Positions 6,484 to 14,753 of a stretch of 19,344 bases of DNA are shown here, piece after piece; the stretch's first letter is position 1; each line of letters opens with the position of its first letter. This stretch comes from an uncultured Desulfomonile sp. (GTDB taxonomy: Bacteria; Desulfobacterota; Desulfomonilia; Desulfomonilales; Desulfomonilaceae). The notes beneath the pieces are model-generated. The model had not been told where the DNA came from. It saw only the letters and a program-made list of their open reading frames with translations, and did not search any database. The stretch is from positions 1-19,344 of the forward strand of contig CAINUH010000198.1 in assembly GCA_903853735.1 (NCBI GenBank). Reading direction: 5' to 3'. The position numbers and the translations under genes are program-made.

Positions 6484-7116
6484 ATGGACATCGAATCCTT
6501 TGTCAAAGACAGGATCAAATGGCTGGGACATGCGAGCTTTCGGATAGACGGTTCGAAAATGACCATTTACATCGACCCTTGGAAACTTAAGACCCCTATT
6601 CCGGCTGATCTTGTGTGCATTACTCACAGCCATTTCGATCATCTTTCAGAAGATGACGTGACGCTTATTCGCAAGCCCTCCACCGTTATAGTGGGGCCGC
6701 CCGATTGTAAAGGTCAATTCGGAGACGCGTTCAAGGCAATAGAACCGGGAACTGAAATTACCGTGGACGATGTGAAGGTAGAGGCAGTGCCTGCATACAA
6801 TACCAACAAAGATTTTCATCCCCAAAAAAACAAATGGGTGGGATACGTGATCGAAGTGGACGGCATAAGAATTTACCACACCGGCGACACGGACGTGATT
6901 CCTGAAATGGCTTCAATTAAGGCTGATGTGGCCCTCATGCCAGTCGGAGGGACCTACACCATGACCGTAGAGGAGGCTGTGGATGGGCTAAAGAAGATCA
7001 ATCCCAAGATAGCCGTCCCCATGCATTGCGGGGACATCGTTGGTACACTTAAAGACCGCGAAAAATTCCAGGCGGCTTCAAAGTCCAAAGTGATGATTCT
7101 CGATCCTGCAACCTAA
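6484..7116 (+). CDS. MBL-fold metal-dependent hydrolase (UlaG/YtkL-like)
   Basis: The product is 210 aa. It begins with the strand 'IKWLGHASFRI' typical of the UlaG/YtkL (DUF2961-unrelated, COG2220) branch of metallo-beta-lactamase proteins. The metal motif HSHFDH is at residues 48-53, YHTGDTD at 131-137 (H132, D135) and MHCGD at 180-184 (H181). These supply the usual two-metal ligands. The short length without a cap domain fits COG2220 proteins, which include phosphodiesterases, lactonases and uncharacterised hydrolases. The substrate is unknown. The AGGAGG at 6473 fixes the start. The gltX start is 17 nt after the stop, so they are probably cotranscribed. Confidence 0.85.
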   Translation: MDIESFVKDRIKWLGHASFRIDGSKMTIYIDPWKLKTPIPADLVCITHSHFDHLSEDDVTLIRKPSTVIVGPPDCKGQFGDAFKAIEPGTEITVDDVKVEAVPAYNTNKDFHPQKNKWVGYVIEVDGIRIYHTGDTDVIPEMASIKADVALMPVGGTYTMTVEEAVDGLKKINPKIAVPMHCGDIVGTLKDREKFQAASKSKVMILDPAT

Positions 7117-7133
7117 GAGTAATGCTGTAAATT

Positions 7134-8657
7134 ATGAACAATAACGCAAATTTGTACGAAGGAGTAGTGCGCGTACGCTTCGCACCGTCTCCTACCGGAT
7201 ACCTGCACCTGGGGGGGGCGCGCACGGCGCTCTATAATTGGCTCTGGGCAAGAAAAAATAACGGAGTGTTCATTCTAAGGATAGAGGATACCGACGCGGA
7301 GCGTTCTACAGCGGAATCCGTCCAAGAGATATTAGAAGGGCTCCGATGGCTTGGGCTGGACTGGGACGAAGGGCCATTCTTTCAGTCCAAGAGTCTTGCT
7401 CAACACGTGGAAGCTGCCGATAGACTTTTGGAGATCGGTCATGCCTACCGGTGCTTCTGCGTAAAGGAGGATTTGGAGAATCAACGAAAAGATGCAGAGT
7501 CAAGAAAGGTTGCGTTCATGTACGATGGGCGCTGTAGGAACCTATCTTCAGAGAAAATTGAGGAAAACTTGGCAAGGGGTATGCCTTACATCATTCGGTT
7601 CCAGGTGCCCAGAGACCCGTCTTGGTCGGTCGGCTTCAATGATGCTGTGTATGGGCGGGTCGAAAGGAAGGCACGAGATATAGAGGACTTCGTCATATTG
7701 CGATCCGACGGTCGGCCTTTATACATTCTGAGCAACGCCATTGATGATGCGAATGACCGTATCACGCATGTAATACGAGGAGCAGACGGCATAGCAAACA
7801 CTCCGAAGCAGATCCTTATCTACCAAGCCCTGGGGATCAAGCCCCCCATTTTTGCCCACATGCCGCTCACGTTAGATAACAAGAGGGCCAAACTATCGAA
7901 AAGGACCCACGGAGAGGTGGTAACGATTTCTTACTACCGAAGAAGCGGGTTTCTGCCGTGGGCTCTGTGCAATTTCCTAGCCTTACTCGGGTGGTCAAGT
8001 CCCGATGGAAGGGAGTTTTTCTCAAAAGAAGATCTGATTGAACTATTTGAATTGTCCAGGATAAACAGGTCCAACTCGATCTTCAACTATATACCCGGAG
8101 ATTCCAAGAATTGGACCGACCCCAAGGCCGTCCATTTCAATTCAACGTACATTCGATCTATGCCGCTTGAGGATCTCATACCATTTGTAAGGGATGAGAT
8201 GCGAAGAGAGGGGCTTTGGAAAGACGCCTTTGATGGTCAAGACAGGCAATGGTTTTACAGGGCGATTGATATTATGAGAGCCCGGTTTCTGACACTCAAA
8301 GATTTTGTGACAAAGGGCCGCTGCTATTTCTCCGATGATTTCGAGTTTGACGAAAAGGCTCTCAAAAAGAACCTTCTGAAAGATACAAGGCTGAGGCATT
8401 TCCTGCCCGATCTGGGATTGAGACTTGAGCAGTTGCCGGTTTTCTCCGGATCATCGATCGAGACGGTGTTTCGGACCTACGCAGAAGACACGAATGTCCC
8501 GGCCGGGCTTCTGATAAATGCCGCGAGGACCGCAGTTTCCGGGTCATCAGTTGGCCCGGGACTCTTTGAAATGCTTGAAGTTATTGGGAGAAACGCTGTG
8601 GTTCGGCGTTTGAGAAAATCGAAAGAAATGATTCCAGAAAGCCAGCCTGTGATGTAA
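7134..8657 (+). CDS. gltX: Glutamate--tRNA ligase
   Basis: The product is 507 aa and charges tRNA-Glu with glutamate in the cytoplasm. The class I signatures are clear: RFAPSPTGYLHLGGART (HIGH-type motif, about 15-31), LRIEDTD (48-54), the glutamate-specific GRPLYILSNAIDD region (193-205), and KLSKR (253-257) as the KMSKS loop. Three cysteines, C107, C109 and C134, sit where GluRS often has a zinc site, but the usual fourth ligand two residues after C134 is Asn here, so zinc binding is uncertain. The C-terminal helical anticodon-binding part is present and full length. A segment INRSNSIFNYIPGDSKNWTD (308-327) replaces the more common 'SPAVFDxxKLxW' stretch. No clear Shine-Dalgarno precedes the ATG, which suggests coupling to the hydrolase gene 17 nt upstream. 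Confidence 0.95.
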   Translation: MNNNANLYEGVVRVRFAPSPTGYLHLGGARTALYNWLWARKNNGVFILRIEDTDAERSTAESVQEILEGLRWLGLDWDEGPFFQSKSLAQHVEAADRLLEIGHAYRCFCVKEDLENQRKDAESRKVAFMYDGRCRNLSSEKIEENLARGMPYIIRFQVPRDPSWSVGFNDAVYGRVERKARDIEDFVILRSDGRPLYILSNAIDDANDRITHVIRGADGIANTPKQILIYQALGIKPPIFAHMPLTLDNKRAKLSKRTHGEVVTISYYRRSGFLPWALCNFLALLGWSSPDGREFFSKEDLIELFELSRINRSNSIFNYIPGDSKNWTDPKAVHFNSTYIRSMPLEDLIPFVRDEMRREGLWKDAFDGQDRQWFYRAIDIMRARFLTLKDFVTKGRCYFSDDFEFDEKALKKNLLKDTRLRHFLPDLGLRLEQLPVFSGSSIETVFRTYAEDTNVPAGLLINAARTAVSGSSVGPGLFEMLEVIGRNAVVRRLRKSKEMIPESQPVM

Positions 8658-8689
8658 TTTAAAAGATGTCGATGTGTTACTGTTATTTG

Positions 8690-8718
8690 TTATCAAATTG
8701 GATTTGACATGATATTAT
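8690..8718 (+). promoter_or_regulatory. Candidate promoter placing +1 at the start codon of the next gene
   Basis: TTATCA (8690-8695, 4 of 6) and TATTAT (8713-8718, 5 of 6) are separated by 17 nt. Transcription would start at about 8725, which is exactly the ATG of the next gene. No Shine-Dalgarno is present, so the mRNA may be leaderless. A TTGACA at 8704-8709 lies inside the spacer and is wrongly placed to act as -35. The 8706-8723 stretch is also an imperfect 18-bp palindrome (14 of 18 positions). Confidence 0.4.
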
Positions 8719-8724
8719 GTGACC

Positions 8725-9237
8725 ATGGATTCGAAGGGCAGTTACGACCACATTCTTATAAGGGATGCCACTGTCCTGGTACGTGTCCCCAAGGGAACTC
8801 GACGAGTGATTAGCGGTGGCCATCCTGAAGTTTTCGATGTACGGACGGGGGTTCAGCTCAGGGAAATCTACCCGGATCTGCAGGAAATAGAGCTGCACAG
8901 AGGCTACCTCATGTCTGAAGAAAGCGCAGAATCAGTTCTCAGGTCGGGTACGCCAATATCGCTGGATCCAGCCTTAGACCTTCCCAAAGTGGTAACCATA
9001 CTGGAAGTCAAGCAAAGAAAACTGGATTCGGTCGTTGCCGAGTCCATACTGGATCAGGTCAGAATTATTGCTGATCTTCTCCAGCAGTTTCTTGCAGTAG
9101 CAGACATCTCTCAAAAAGAAGAGAAGTTCTGGCTATCACAGCAAATTCTCACTCTAATCCGCAAGTTCTCGGGAAGGGAGTTGGCGGAACTGGAAGAAAT
9201 AGTTGAATGGTTTAAGAAGCGGCCTTCGAAAAAATAA
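8725..9237 (+). CDS. Conserved-looking protein of unknown function
   Basis: The product is 170-172 aa depending on whether the ATG at 8725 or the GTG at 8719 is used. I do not recognise a family. It has no signal peptide or membrane segment. The first 80 residues look beta-rich (HILIRDATVLVRVPKGTRRV, then GVQLREIYPDLQEIELH). Residues about 95-172 are strongly helical and charged (ESILDQVRIIADLLQQFLAV, SQQILTLIRKFSGRELAELE), ending in a lysine-rich tail. Codon pattern and length support a true gene. It lies 61 nt after gltX, has its own candidate promoter, and is followed after 49 nt by the exported TPR-protease gene. A functional link to that neighbour is possible but only inferred from order. 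Confidence 0.6.
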   Translation: MDSKGSYDHILIRDATVLVRVPKGTRRVISGGHPEVFDVRTGVQLREIYPDLQEIELHRGYLMSEESAESVLRSGTPISLDPALDLPKVVTILEVKQRKLDSVVAESILDQVRIIADLLQQFLAVADISQKEEKFWLSQQILTLIRKFSGRELAELEEIVEWFKKRPSKK

Positions 9238-9286
9238 GAACTCCTGTGTCATACCCTCCAAATGGAGGCAAACTGGGCGACTCGAA

Positions 9287-10420
9287 ATGCGTGAAAGTCA
9301 TATCGGTTTAGGTAGGGCAGTGATTCTAAAGCTTTGTTGTGCGATGCTGGTTTATTGGACTTGTTGCGGCAACCTGCAGGCGGCGACAGAAATCACGATG
9401 TTGTTTGAAACGGGCAAGAGACACTTTCAGGCCGGAGAGTATCATAGGGCGGCAGAAGTTTTTTCGAGAGCCCTGCAGAGAATTGAACCGGACACTCCCA
9501 AACTTCATCTGGTTAAGCTGGCAAGGGCACAGGCGTACTACGGAACTGGGGACTATAAGAGGGCTTGGGGAGACCTCAACGCGGTCTTGCAGTCCAGTGG
9601 TATCGACGGAGAAACAATGGCTTCCGGCTTGCTTCTCCGAGGAACTCTTAACCTTAGCCAAGGGCGAGATAAGAAGGCGTTTGAAGATTTTACCGCTGCC
9701 ATAAACTCTTCACACGAGAACACTTCGCTGCGCGCTCTTTCTTTTACTAACAGGGGTATAGCGTTTATCAATAGGGGCCACTTGGAACGGGCTGTCGGCG
9801 ATCTGAATCAGGCTATCTCCATTGATCCGAAATCCGGCTTTGCGCTCGCCGCAAGGGGCCTTGCTCATCTGAGGGGTGACAAGATCGAACTGGCCCGAAG
9901 AGACGGTGAAAAAGCTATGGCAATGAATCCGGATCCGTCCACGGTCAGGATTGCCCAACAAGTACTGAACGAACTATCTGTCTCATCTTCCGGTCCCTCC
10001 ATGGTTACCGTTCCCCTGAACGAAAACGGCCAAATATTCGTTCAGGTCCGTTTTGGAAAGAAAGGAGCACCACACAGGTTTCTTGTGGATACCGGCGCCA
10101 CTCACACCGTGGTTGACCGACGATTGCTTGGCGAGATCGTTCGTGAAACGCAGGTTCGAGAAATCGGAAAGACCAGAGTGGTTCTTGCGGATGGTTCAAC
10201 TCACCCTGTTACGAGATACAAAGTGACAAGCGCTTATTTGTTCGACGTGCCGCTGGGAGAGATAGAAGTTCATGCTTTCGATAGGAAAACAAAAGGTATG
10301 TTGAACCTTCTCGGAACGAAAAGCCTGTCAAAAGTAGCCGTTTCCATAGACAACGCCGGCCGAAAGGTTGACATCAGCCGAAGAGCTTCTCAAGGCAATC
10401 TCATAGATACACTTGAGTAG
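9287..10420 (+). CDS. Exported TPR protein with C-terminal retropepsin-like aspartic protease domain
   Basis: The product is 377 aa from the ATG at 9287. That start is chosen because the protein then opens with a signal peptide (basic MRESHIGLGR, hydrophobic AVILKLCCAMLVYW, cleavage after NLQA near residue 32). An upstream ATG at 9203 would bury it and overlap the previous gene. Residues about 33-230 hold several TPR units, for example FETGKRHFQAGEYHRAAEVF, NRGIAFINRGHLERAVGDLN and ARGLAHLRGDKIELARRDGE. Residues about 240-360 form a clan AA aspartic peptidase-like domain with FLVDTGATHTVVDRRLL (catalytic Asp in DTGAT, 268-272). Single-domain retropepsins act as dimers, so TPRs may drive assembly or bind substrate. 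The cell location would be the periplasm. Target and regulation are unknown; proteolysis is predicted from the intact DTGAT motif only. Confidence 0.75.
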   Translation: MRESHIGLGRAVILKLCCAMLVYWTCCGNLQAATEITMLFETGKRHFQAGEYHRAAEVFSRALQRIEPDTPKLHLVKLARAQAYYGTGDYKRAWGDLNAVLQSSGIDGETMASGLLLRGTLNLSQGRDKKAFEDFTAAINSSHENTSLRALSFTNRGIAFINRGHLERAVGDLNQAISIDPKSGFALAARGLAHLRGDKIELARRDGEKAMAMNPDPSTVRIAQQVLNELSVSSSGPSMVTVPLNENGQIFVQVRFGKKGAPHRFLVDTGATHTVVDRRLLGEIVRETQVREIGKTRVVLADGSTHPVTRYKVTSAYLFDVPLGEIEVHAFDRKTKGMLNLLGTKSLSKVAVSIDNAGRKVDISRRASQGNLIDTLE

Positions 10421-10509
10421 GTGGGCACTGGTCTTTTTGAAGTCTTCTGATTACTCGCTCGCTTTCGTGGAAAAAAATGGAGTGTGAAGACTTTCAACCA
10501 TACGGCGTA

Positions 10510-11802
10510 TCATCCTTTGAAAAGGCCTAACAGATCGGTTTTAGCTTCTACAGGCCCCAGGGCCACTATGGTGAAACGACCTGAATTTATCATTTCCCTT
10601 GCTGTATCAAATAATTCGTCGGTCGTGACGGCTTCCATAGAACCGATAATCTCCTCCAGCGGTACGTGCCTCCCGAAGTAGAATTCTTCCTTCGCAAGTC
10701 TGTTCATGCGTGAATCACAAGATTCCATGGCTAGTATGATATTGCCCCGGATCTGATTTCTGGCGGTCTGAATTTCGTCGTCTGTCATACTCTCAGCAAG
10801 GCCCATGGAAACTTTGCCGGTTGTCATCAATAGCTCTTCAACTCTATCCGGCGCACAACCGGCGTAAATCCCAAACATTCCGGCGTCTGAGAAAGACGAA
10901 AGCCATGAGTAAACGCTATAGGCCAGGGCTTTTTTTTCTCGAACTTCCTGAAAAAGCCTGGAACTCATGCCACCGCCCAAAAGGGTGTTCAATATGTAAG
11001 CGGCATGGCGTCTATCGTCTACGGCACTAAGGCCTTCGGTTCCAATACAAACGTGGACCTGTTCCAGGTCTTTCACTTCGACATGCGACGCAGATGCACT
11101 TCGGGCCGGACCGACACAAGCCCTCCCTGAAGCGCTCGGAAGTTCAGCCATCTGTTCTGAGATCAACTCGACGAATCTGTTGTGATCCACATTTCCAGCC
11201 GCGCAGACCAGTATTTCACAGGGTGTGTACTGGTCATGTTTAAAGCGCAGGAGTGTTTTGCGGTCTAGCTTAATGACACTGGGGATTGTTCCCAGGATTG
11301 GCCTACCGAGTGGATCATGATGCCAAAATCGGGTTCCCAATATCTCATGAACCAAGTCTTCAGGGCTGTCCTCAACTTGATGGATTTCCTGGCAAATGAC
11401 CTGCTTTTCGCGCTCAATCTCGTCTTCCGGGAAAGAGGAATTCAGGAAAATATCCGTCAACAAGTCGACGGCCAATTCCAAATGTTCGTTGAGGATCTTA
11501 CAGTAGAAAGAAGTCAATTCCTTGCTAGTAAAGGCATTAAGGACTCCCCCAACCGAATCTATTTCCTTGGCGATAGCGTAGGCAGACCTTTTCGAGGTCC
11601 CCTTGAAAATCATGTGCTCGATAAAATGGGAGATACCATTGAGGTCGGGCTGCTCGAACCTCGATCCCGACCTCACCCAGATACTCAGTGAGATGGATTG
11701 AACGTACGGAACGCGTTCCGTAACAATCCTGATGCCGTTATTGAGAGTCGTTTTGCGGTAGTTGTTGAGATCTTCGTAAGTTGCAACCAAGCGCTGGACC
11801 AC
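10510..11802 (-). CDS. M16-family zinc peptidase (YmxG/pitrilysin-like)
   Basis: The product is 430 aa. The inverted zinc motif HFIEH (H59, E62, H63) and the distal ligand E139 (EKQVICQEI) have the HxxEH-x75-E spacing of active M16 peptidases. The second, inactive-type half is also present (GGGMSSRLFQEVREKKALAY, the substrate-binding R/Y segment of the C-terminal domain). The length equals one M16 subunit of the mitochondrial-processing-peptidase type. The start is GTG (11802), 15 nt after the pnp stop, with no clear ribosome site, so coupling to pnp is likely. The rpsO-pnp-M16 order is conserved in many bacteria (ymxG in Bacillus). No cleavage target is established for this group from sequence. 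No obvious terminator follows; the next gene is convergent. Confidence 0.9.
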   Translation of the reverse strand: MVQRLVATYEDLNNYRKTTLNNGIRIVTERVPYVQSISLSIWVRSGSRFEQPDLNGISHFIEHMIFKGTSKRSAYAIAKEIDSVGGVLNAFTSKELTSFYCKILNEHLELAVDLLTDIFLNSSFPEDEIEREKQVICQEIHQVEDSPEDLVHEILGTRFWHHDPLGRPILGTIPSVIKLDRKTLLRFKHDQYTPCEILVCAAGNVDHNRFVELISEQMAELPSASGRACVGPARSASASHVEVKDLEQVHVCIGTEGLSAVDDRRHAAYILNTLLGGGMSSRLFQEVREKKALAYSVYSWLSSFSDAGMFGIYAGCAPDRVEELLMTTGKVSMGLAESMTDDEIQTARNQIRGNIILAMESCDSRMNRLAKEEFYFGRHVPLEEIIGSMEAVTTDELFDTAREMINSGRFTIVALGPVEAKTDLLGLFKG

Positions 11803-11817
11803 GTTAAATTAGCCGAA

Positions 11818-13905
11818 TCAGTCGGGAGTTTTCCCAATCGCATCCTTGCGCGAAAGCTTGATCTTTCCTTGGGCATCGATACCTATGACTTTGACAGGGA
11901 ATGTGTCCCCTTCTTTGACGATGTCCGTAACCTTTCTTACACGCTCCGGAGCCAACTGTGAGATATGAACAAGTCCGTCGGTTCCAGGGAAAATTTCCAC
12001 GAATGCCCCGAAGTCAGTTATTTTTCGTACAACGCCCATGTAGATGCGGTCCAATTCAGCTTCTTGAGTGATGCTCTGGATCGACGCCTTGGCCTGGTTT
12101 CCACCCTGCACATCTACAGAGGCTATTACAACCTTTCCGGTATCATCCACTTCGATCTTGGTACCCGTCTCCTCTTGGATGGCTCGTATGACCTTGCCGC
12201 CCGGTCCGATTATATCCCGGATCTTTTCAGGGTTCACGTACATGATAAAAATTCTCGGTGCGTACGGAGACATCTCCTTCCTTGGTTCCAAGATGGCCTT
12301 ACTCATTTCATCAAGGATATGCCTGCGCCCTACCTTAGCCTGACTGAGGGCCTCGGACAAAGTCTGTTTGGTAATCCCCTGGATTTTTATGTCCATTTGG
12401 AGAGCAGTAACACCATCCCTAGTACCGGTGACCTTGAAGTCCATGTCCCCATGGTGGTCCTCGTCTCCAATAATGTCCGACAGAACCACTGTTCGGTCTT
12501 TGTCCTTAAGAAGACCCATCGCAATTCCCGCCACAGGTTCTGCCATCGGGATACCGGCATCCATCAAGGAAAGAGACGAGCCGCACACCGTGGCCATAGA
12601 CGATGAGCCATTTGATTCCAGGATCTCTGAAACCACTCTGATTGTATACGGAAACTCTTCGTCATCGGGCAATAAATAAGCCAAAGCCCTTTCCGCCAGT
12701 GCTCCATGACCGACCTCTCGACGGGATGGACCCCTGAGAAACTTTACCTCACCCACCGAAAAAGGAGGAAACTTGTAGTGGAGCATGAAGGATTTATAAC
12801 TGGAGCCTTCCAGAGCTTCAACTTTCTGTTCGTCGGAGGAAGTTCCGAGAGTAACTACCACAAGAGCCTGGGTTTCACCCCTAGTAAACAGGGCGCTCCC
12901 GTGAGTTCTGGGCAAGACCCCGACTTCACACGAAATATCGCGAATATCTGTAAAAGACCGTCCCCCAATTCGGACATTCTTTTCCAGAATCATGTTTCTT
13001 ATAAATTCACCTTCTATCTTGTCCGTGTACCCAAGGATCTCTCCACGCCTCCGCTCTCCTTCGTCACCCAATGATGCCAATATGTCGTTATAGATTTGGT
13101 GAAGGCCGGCGTAACGCTCGAGCTTGCCCGGAACAGTTACTGCTTCTTCTATCTTCGCACCCCATTGATTTCTGATCTCCTGGATAAGTTCTACGTCTTC
13201 CGTAACAGGCGGAACGAGTCGTTTGGGCTTGCCCATCTTTTGTCTGAGTTCCTCCTGGGCAATCACTATCTTTATTATTTCATCATGTGCTTTAAAGAAG
13301 GCATCCATAATAACTTCTTCAGGCAGCCGGTTCGCACCGCCCTCCACCATTACTATGCCATTTCGGGACCCAACCACTATGAGATTCAGGTCCGAATAGG
13401 TGTCTTCAAGTGGAGATGGATTGACAATGAGATTCCCGTCCACCCTTCCGACGCGCACTGCACCGACAGGGCCCCCGAACGGGATGTCGGACACATGGAG
13501 CGCAGCAGAAGCACCATTTATGGCAAGCATGTCCGGGTCATGTTCGCCGTCGGAAGAAAGCACAGTTGCTATGATCTGAGTCTCACAACTGAAATTCTTC
13601 GGAAACAGCGGTCTTATGGGGCGATCAATAAATCTCGCAGTGAGAATCTCCTTCTCGGTGGGCCTGCCTTCACGCTTGAAGAATCCGCCAGGAATCTTAC
13701 CCGCTGCGTACGTCATTTCGAGATAGTCAACGGTAAGAGGGAAAAAATCGATACCCTCCCGGCCATGTTTTTCAGAAACCGCCGTCACTAGTACCACCGT
13801 TTCACCACTACTAACGAGAACTGCGCCGGAAGCCTGTTTGGCCAGACGACCTGTCTCGAACACCATTTGCTTGCCTGAAACAGTGCTATTTGTCCTATGC
13901 ACCAT
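11818..13905 (-). CDS. pnp: Polyribonucleotide nucleotidyltransferase (PNPase)
   Basis: The product is 695 aa from the ATG at 13905, the usual PNPase length. A GTG at 13959 would add 18 non-homologous residues. GAGAGG lies upstream of the ATG with a rather long spacer. PNPase degrades RNA 3'-to-5' by phosphorolysis in the cytoplasm. The sequence shows two RNase PH-like cores (VFETGRLAKQASGAVLVSSG at the front; FPYTIRVVSEILESNGSSSM and SDIIGDEDHHGDMDF in the second). The catalytic Asp pair is in the latter motif (about D481 and D487). A KH domain has the GPGG loop (YVNPEKIRDIIGPGGKVI, about 556-573) and a C-terminal S1 domain follows (MGVVRKITDFGAFVEI onward). It lies between rpsO and the M16 gene on the same strand, the classical order. 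Confidence 0.97.
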   Translation of the reverse strand: MVHRTNSTVSGKQMVFETGRLAKQASGAVLVSSGETVVLVTAVSEKHGREGIDFFPLTVDYLEMTYAAGKIPGGFFKREGRPTEKEILTARFIDRPIRPLFPKNFSCETQIIATVLSSDGEHDPDMLAINGASAALHVSDIPFGGPVGAVRVGRVDGNLIVNPSPLEDTYSDLNLIVVGSRNGIVMVEGGANRLPEEVIMDAFFKAHDEIIKIVIAQEELRQKMGKPKRLVPPVTEDVELIQEIRNQWGAKIEEAVTVPGKLERYAGLHQIYNDILASLGDEGERRRGEILGYTDKIEGEFIRNMILEKNVRIGGRSFTDIRDISCEVGVLPRTHGSALFTRGETQALVVVTLGTSSDEQKVEALEGSSYKSFMLHYKFPPFSVGEVKFLRGPSRREVGHGALAERALAYLLPDDEEFPYTIRVVSEILESNGSSSMATVCGSSLSLMDAGIPMAEPVAGIAMGLLKDKDRTVVLSDIIGDEDHHGDMDFKVTGTRDGVTALQMDIKIQGITKQTLSEALSQAKVGRRHILDEMSKAILEPRKEMSPYAPRIFIMYVNPEKIRDIIGPGGKVIRAIQEETGTKIEVDDTGKVVIASVDVQGGNQAKASIQSITQEAELDRIYMGVVRKITDFGAFVEIFPGTDGLVHISQLAPERVRKVTDIVKEGDTFPVKVIGIDAQGKIKLSRKDAIGKTPD

Positions 13906-13978
13906 GTGCTTGATGGTCCTCTCTTCGCCAAGCAACAGAGTCGCGTGGCAAAGTTTCACGTCCGAGTAGAGGTCAGTG

Positions 13979-14248
13979 CTACTTCCTGATGCCCAATTCG
14001 GTGATTACAGTCTTGTACCGATCCACGCTTTTTGACTTAAGGTAGTCCAACAGCCTTCGGCGCTGACCAACAAGTTTCAAGAGGCCTCTCCGGGAGTGGT
14101 GGTCTTTTTTATGAATCTTGAAGTGCTCGGTGAGGTATCCGATGCGTTCGCTCAGCAAGGCGATCTGGACTTCTGGTGAACCTGTGTCACTCTCGTGGAG
14201 GCGATATTTCTCGATAATGGTCTTTTTCTTCTCAGTGGGAAATGCCAA
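13979..14248 (-). CDS. rpsO: 30S ribosomal protein S15
   Basis: The product is 89 aa, exactly the family length. It has the S15 signature: [38 protein letters not shown], and [18 protein letters not shown]. It binds 16S rRNA in the 30S platform. The start is a TTG (14248-14246), fixed by the alignment to the usual 'M-x-(L/F)-x-x-E-(K)-K' N-terminus. AGAGGAAG lies about 8-10 nt upstream. pnp follows on the same strand, 73 nt from stop to its ATG, as in most bacteria. A weak promoter match (TTTACA, 17 nt, TAGTAA) occurs upstream on the minus strand near 14330-14300. Confidence 0.97.
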   Translation of the reverse strand: MAFPTEKKKTIIEKYRLHESDTGSPEVQIALLSERIGYLTEHFKIHKKDHHSRRGLLKLVGQRRRLLDYLKSKSVDRYKTVITELGIRK

Positions 14249-14606
14249 CTCTCGTCTTCCTCTCTAAATGGTCCTCAAGGCGTTCTTTATGCTTAATCTC
14301 GTATTACTATCACGTGCCGGAGGCGATGTAAAGACGTTGAAGTGTAGTACGGAAAATTTTTAGGTTTGACCGGATGCTCGGCAAATCTAACGGTCCGAAG
14401 AGCATGTCAATTGCATAACAAGATATTTCTTCTATGTGAACTCCAGGCATTTACACTAAGATTTCTCTGAACCGCCCTGACTTAAAAATCATGACAGCTA
14501 TCATCTATTAAAACGATGGGTTATTGAAAAGCAGTCTGAGTCGGGATAGCTACATCATATCCCGAATAGTGACTTTTGTGTCCGTATAATTTTCGGTAGA
14601 CAGAAA
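14249..14606. other. Divergent intergenic region between rpsO and the FAD/Fe-S oxidoreductase
   Basis: No coding pattern was seen. The rpsO side (14249-14340) should hold its promoter and leader. The middle, 14400-14540, is AT-rich and without a recognised site. A perfect hairpin lies at 14541-14565 and a good plus-strand promoter at 14607-14635. Confidence 0.5.
14541..14565. repeat. Perfect 8-bp inverted repeat, possible operator or hairpin
   Basis: TCGGGATA (14541-14548) and TATCCCGA (14558-14565) are perfect complements around a 9-nt gap. It lies 42 nt upstream of the -35 of the oxidoreductase promoter. No T-run follows, so an operator or activator site is more likely than a terminator. 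Confidence 0.5.
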
Positions 14607-14635
14607 TTGATTTATTTCCCAAACTACATTATGAT
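14607..14635 (+). promoter_or_regulatory. Candidate sigma70 promoter of the FAD/Fe-S oxidoreductase
   Basis: TTGATT (14607-14612) and TATGAT (14630-14635) are separated by exactly 17 nt. Transcription would start near 14642 and give a leader of about 110 nt before the ATG at 14754. Confidence 0.5.
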
Positions 14636-14753
14636 AAGTCTCAGTTAGACTAGTGTTGAAAGCAATTTTACCGCAATTTCAGTCTAAGGGCCGACCCTGA
14701 AGATGCAAATTCGCTTTAGCACGCATCCAGTTCAGCTCCCAAAGGAGAAAGCC

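Noticed and set aside
8704..8709. Perfect TTGACA as a -35 for the unknown gene
   Set aside because: The next -10-like sequence is only 3 nt away and none is present 16-18 nt downstream; the TTATCA/TATTAT pair fits better.
11965..12606. Long plus-strand open frames (also 12068-12343, 12706-13074, 13096-13791) opposite pnp
   Set aside because: They are antisense to a fully conserved PNPase gene, lack family patterns or ribosome sites, and arise from codon bias on the other strand.
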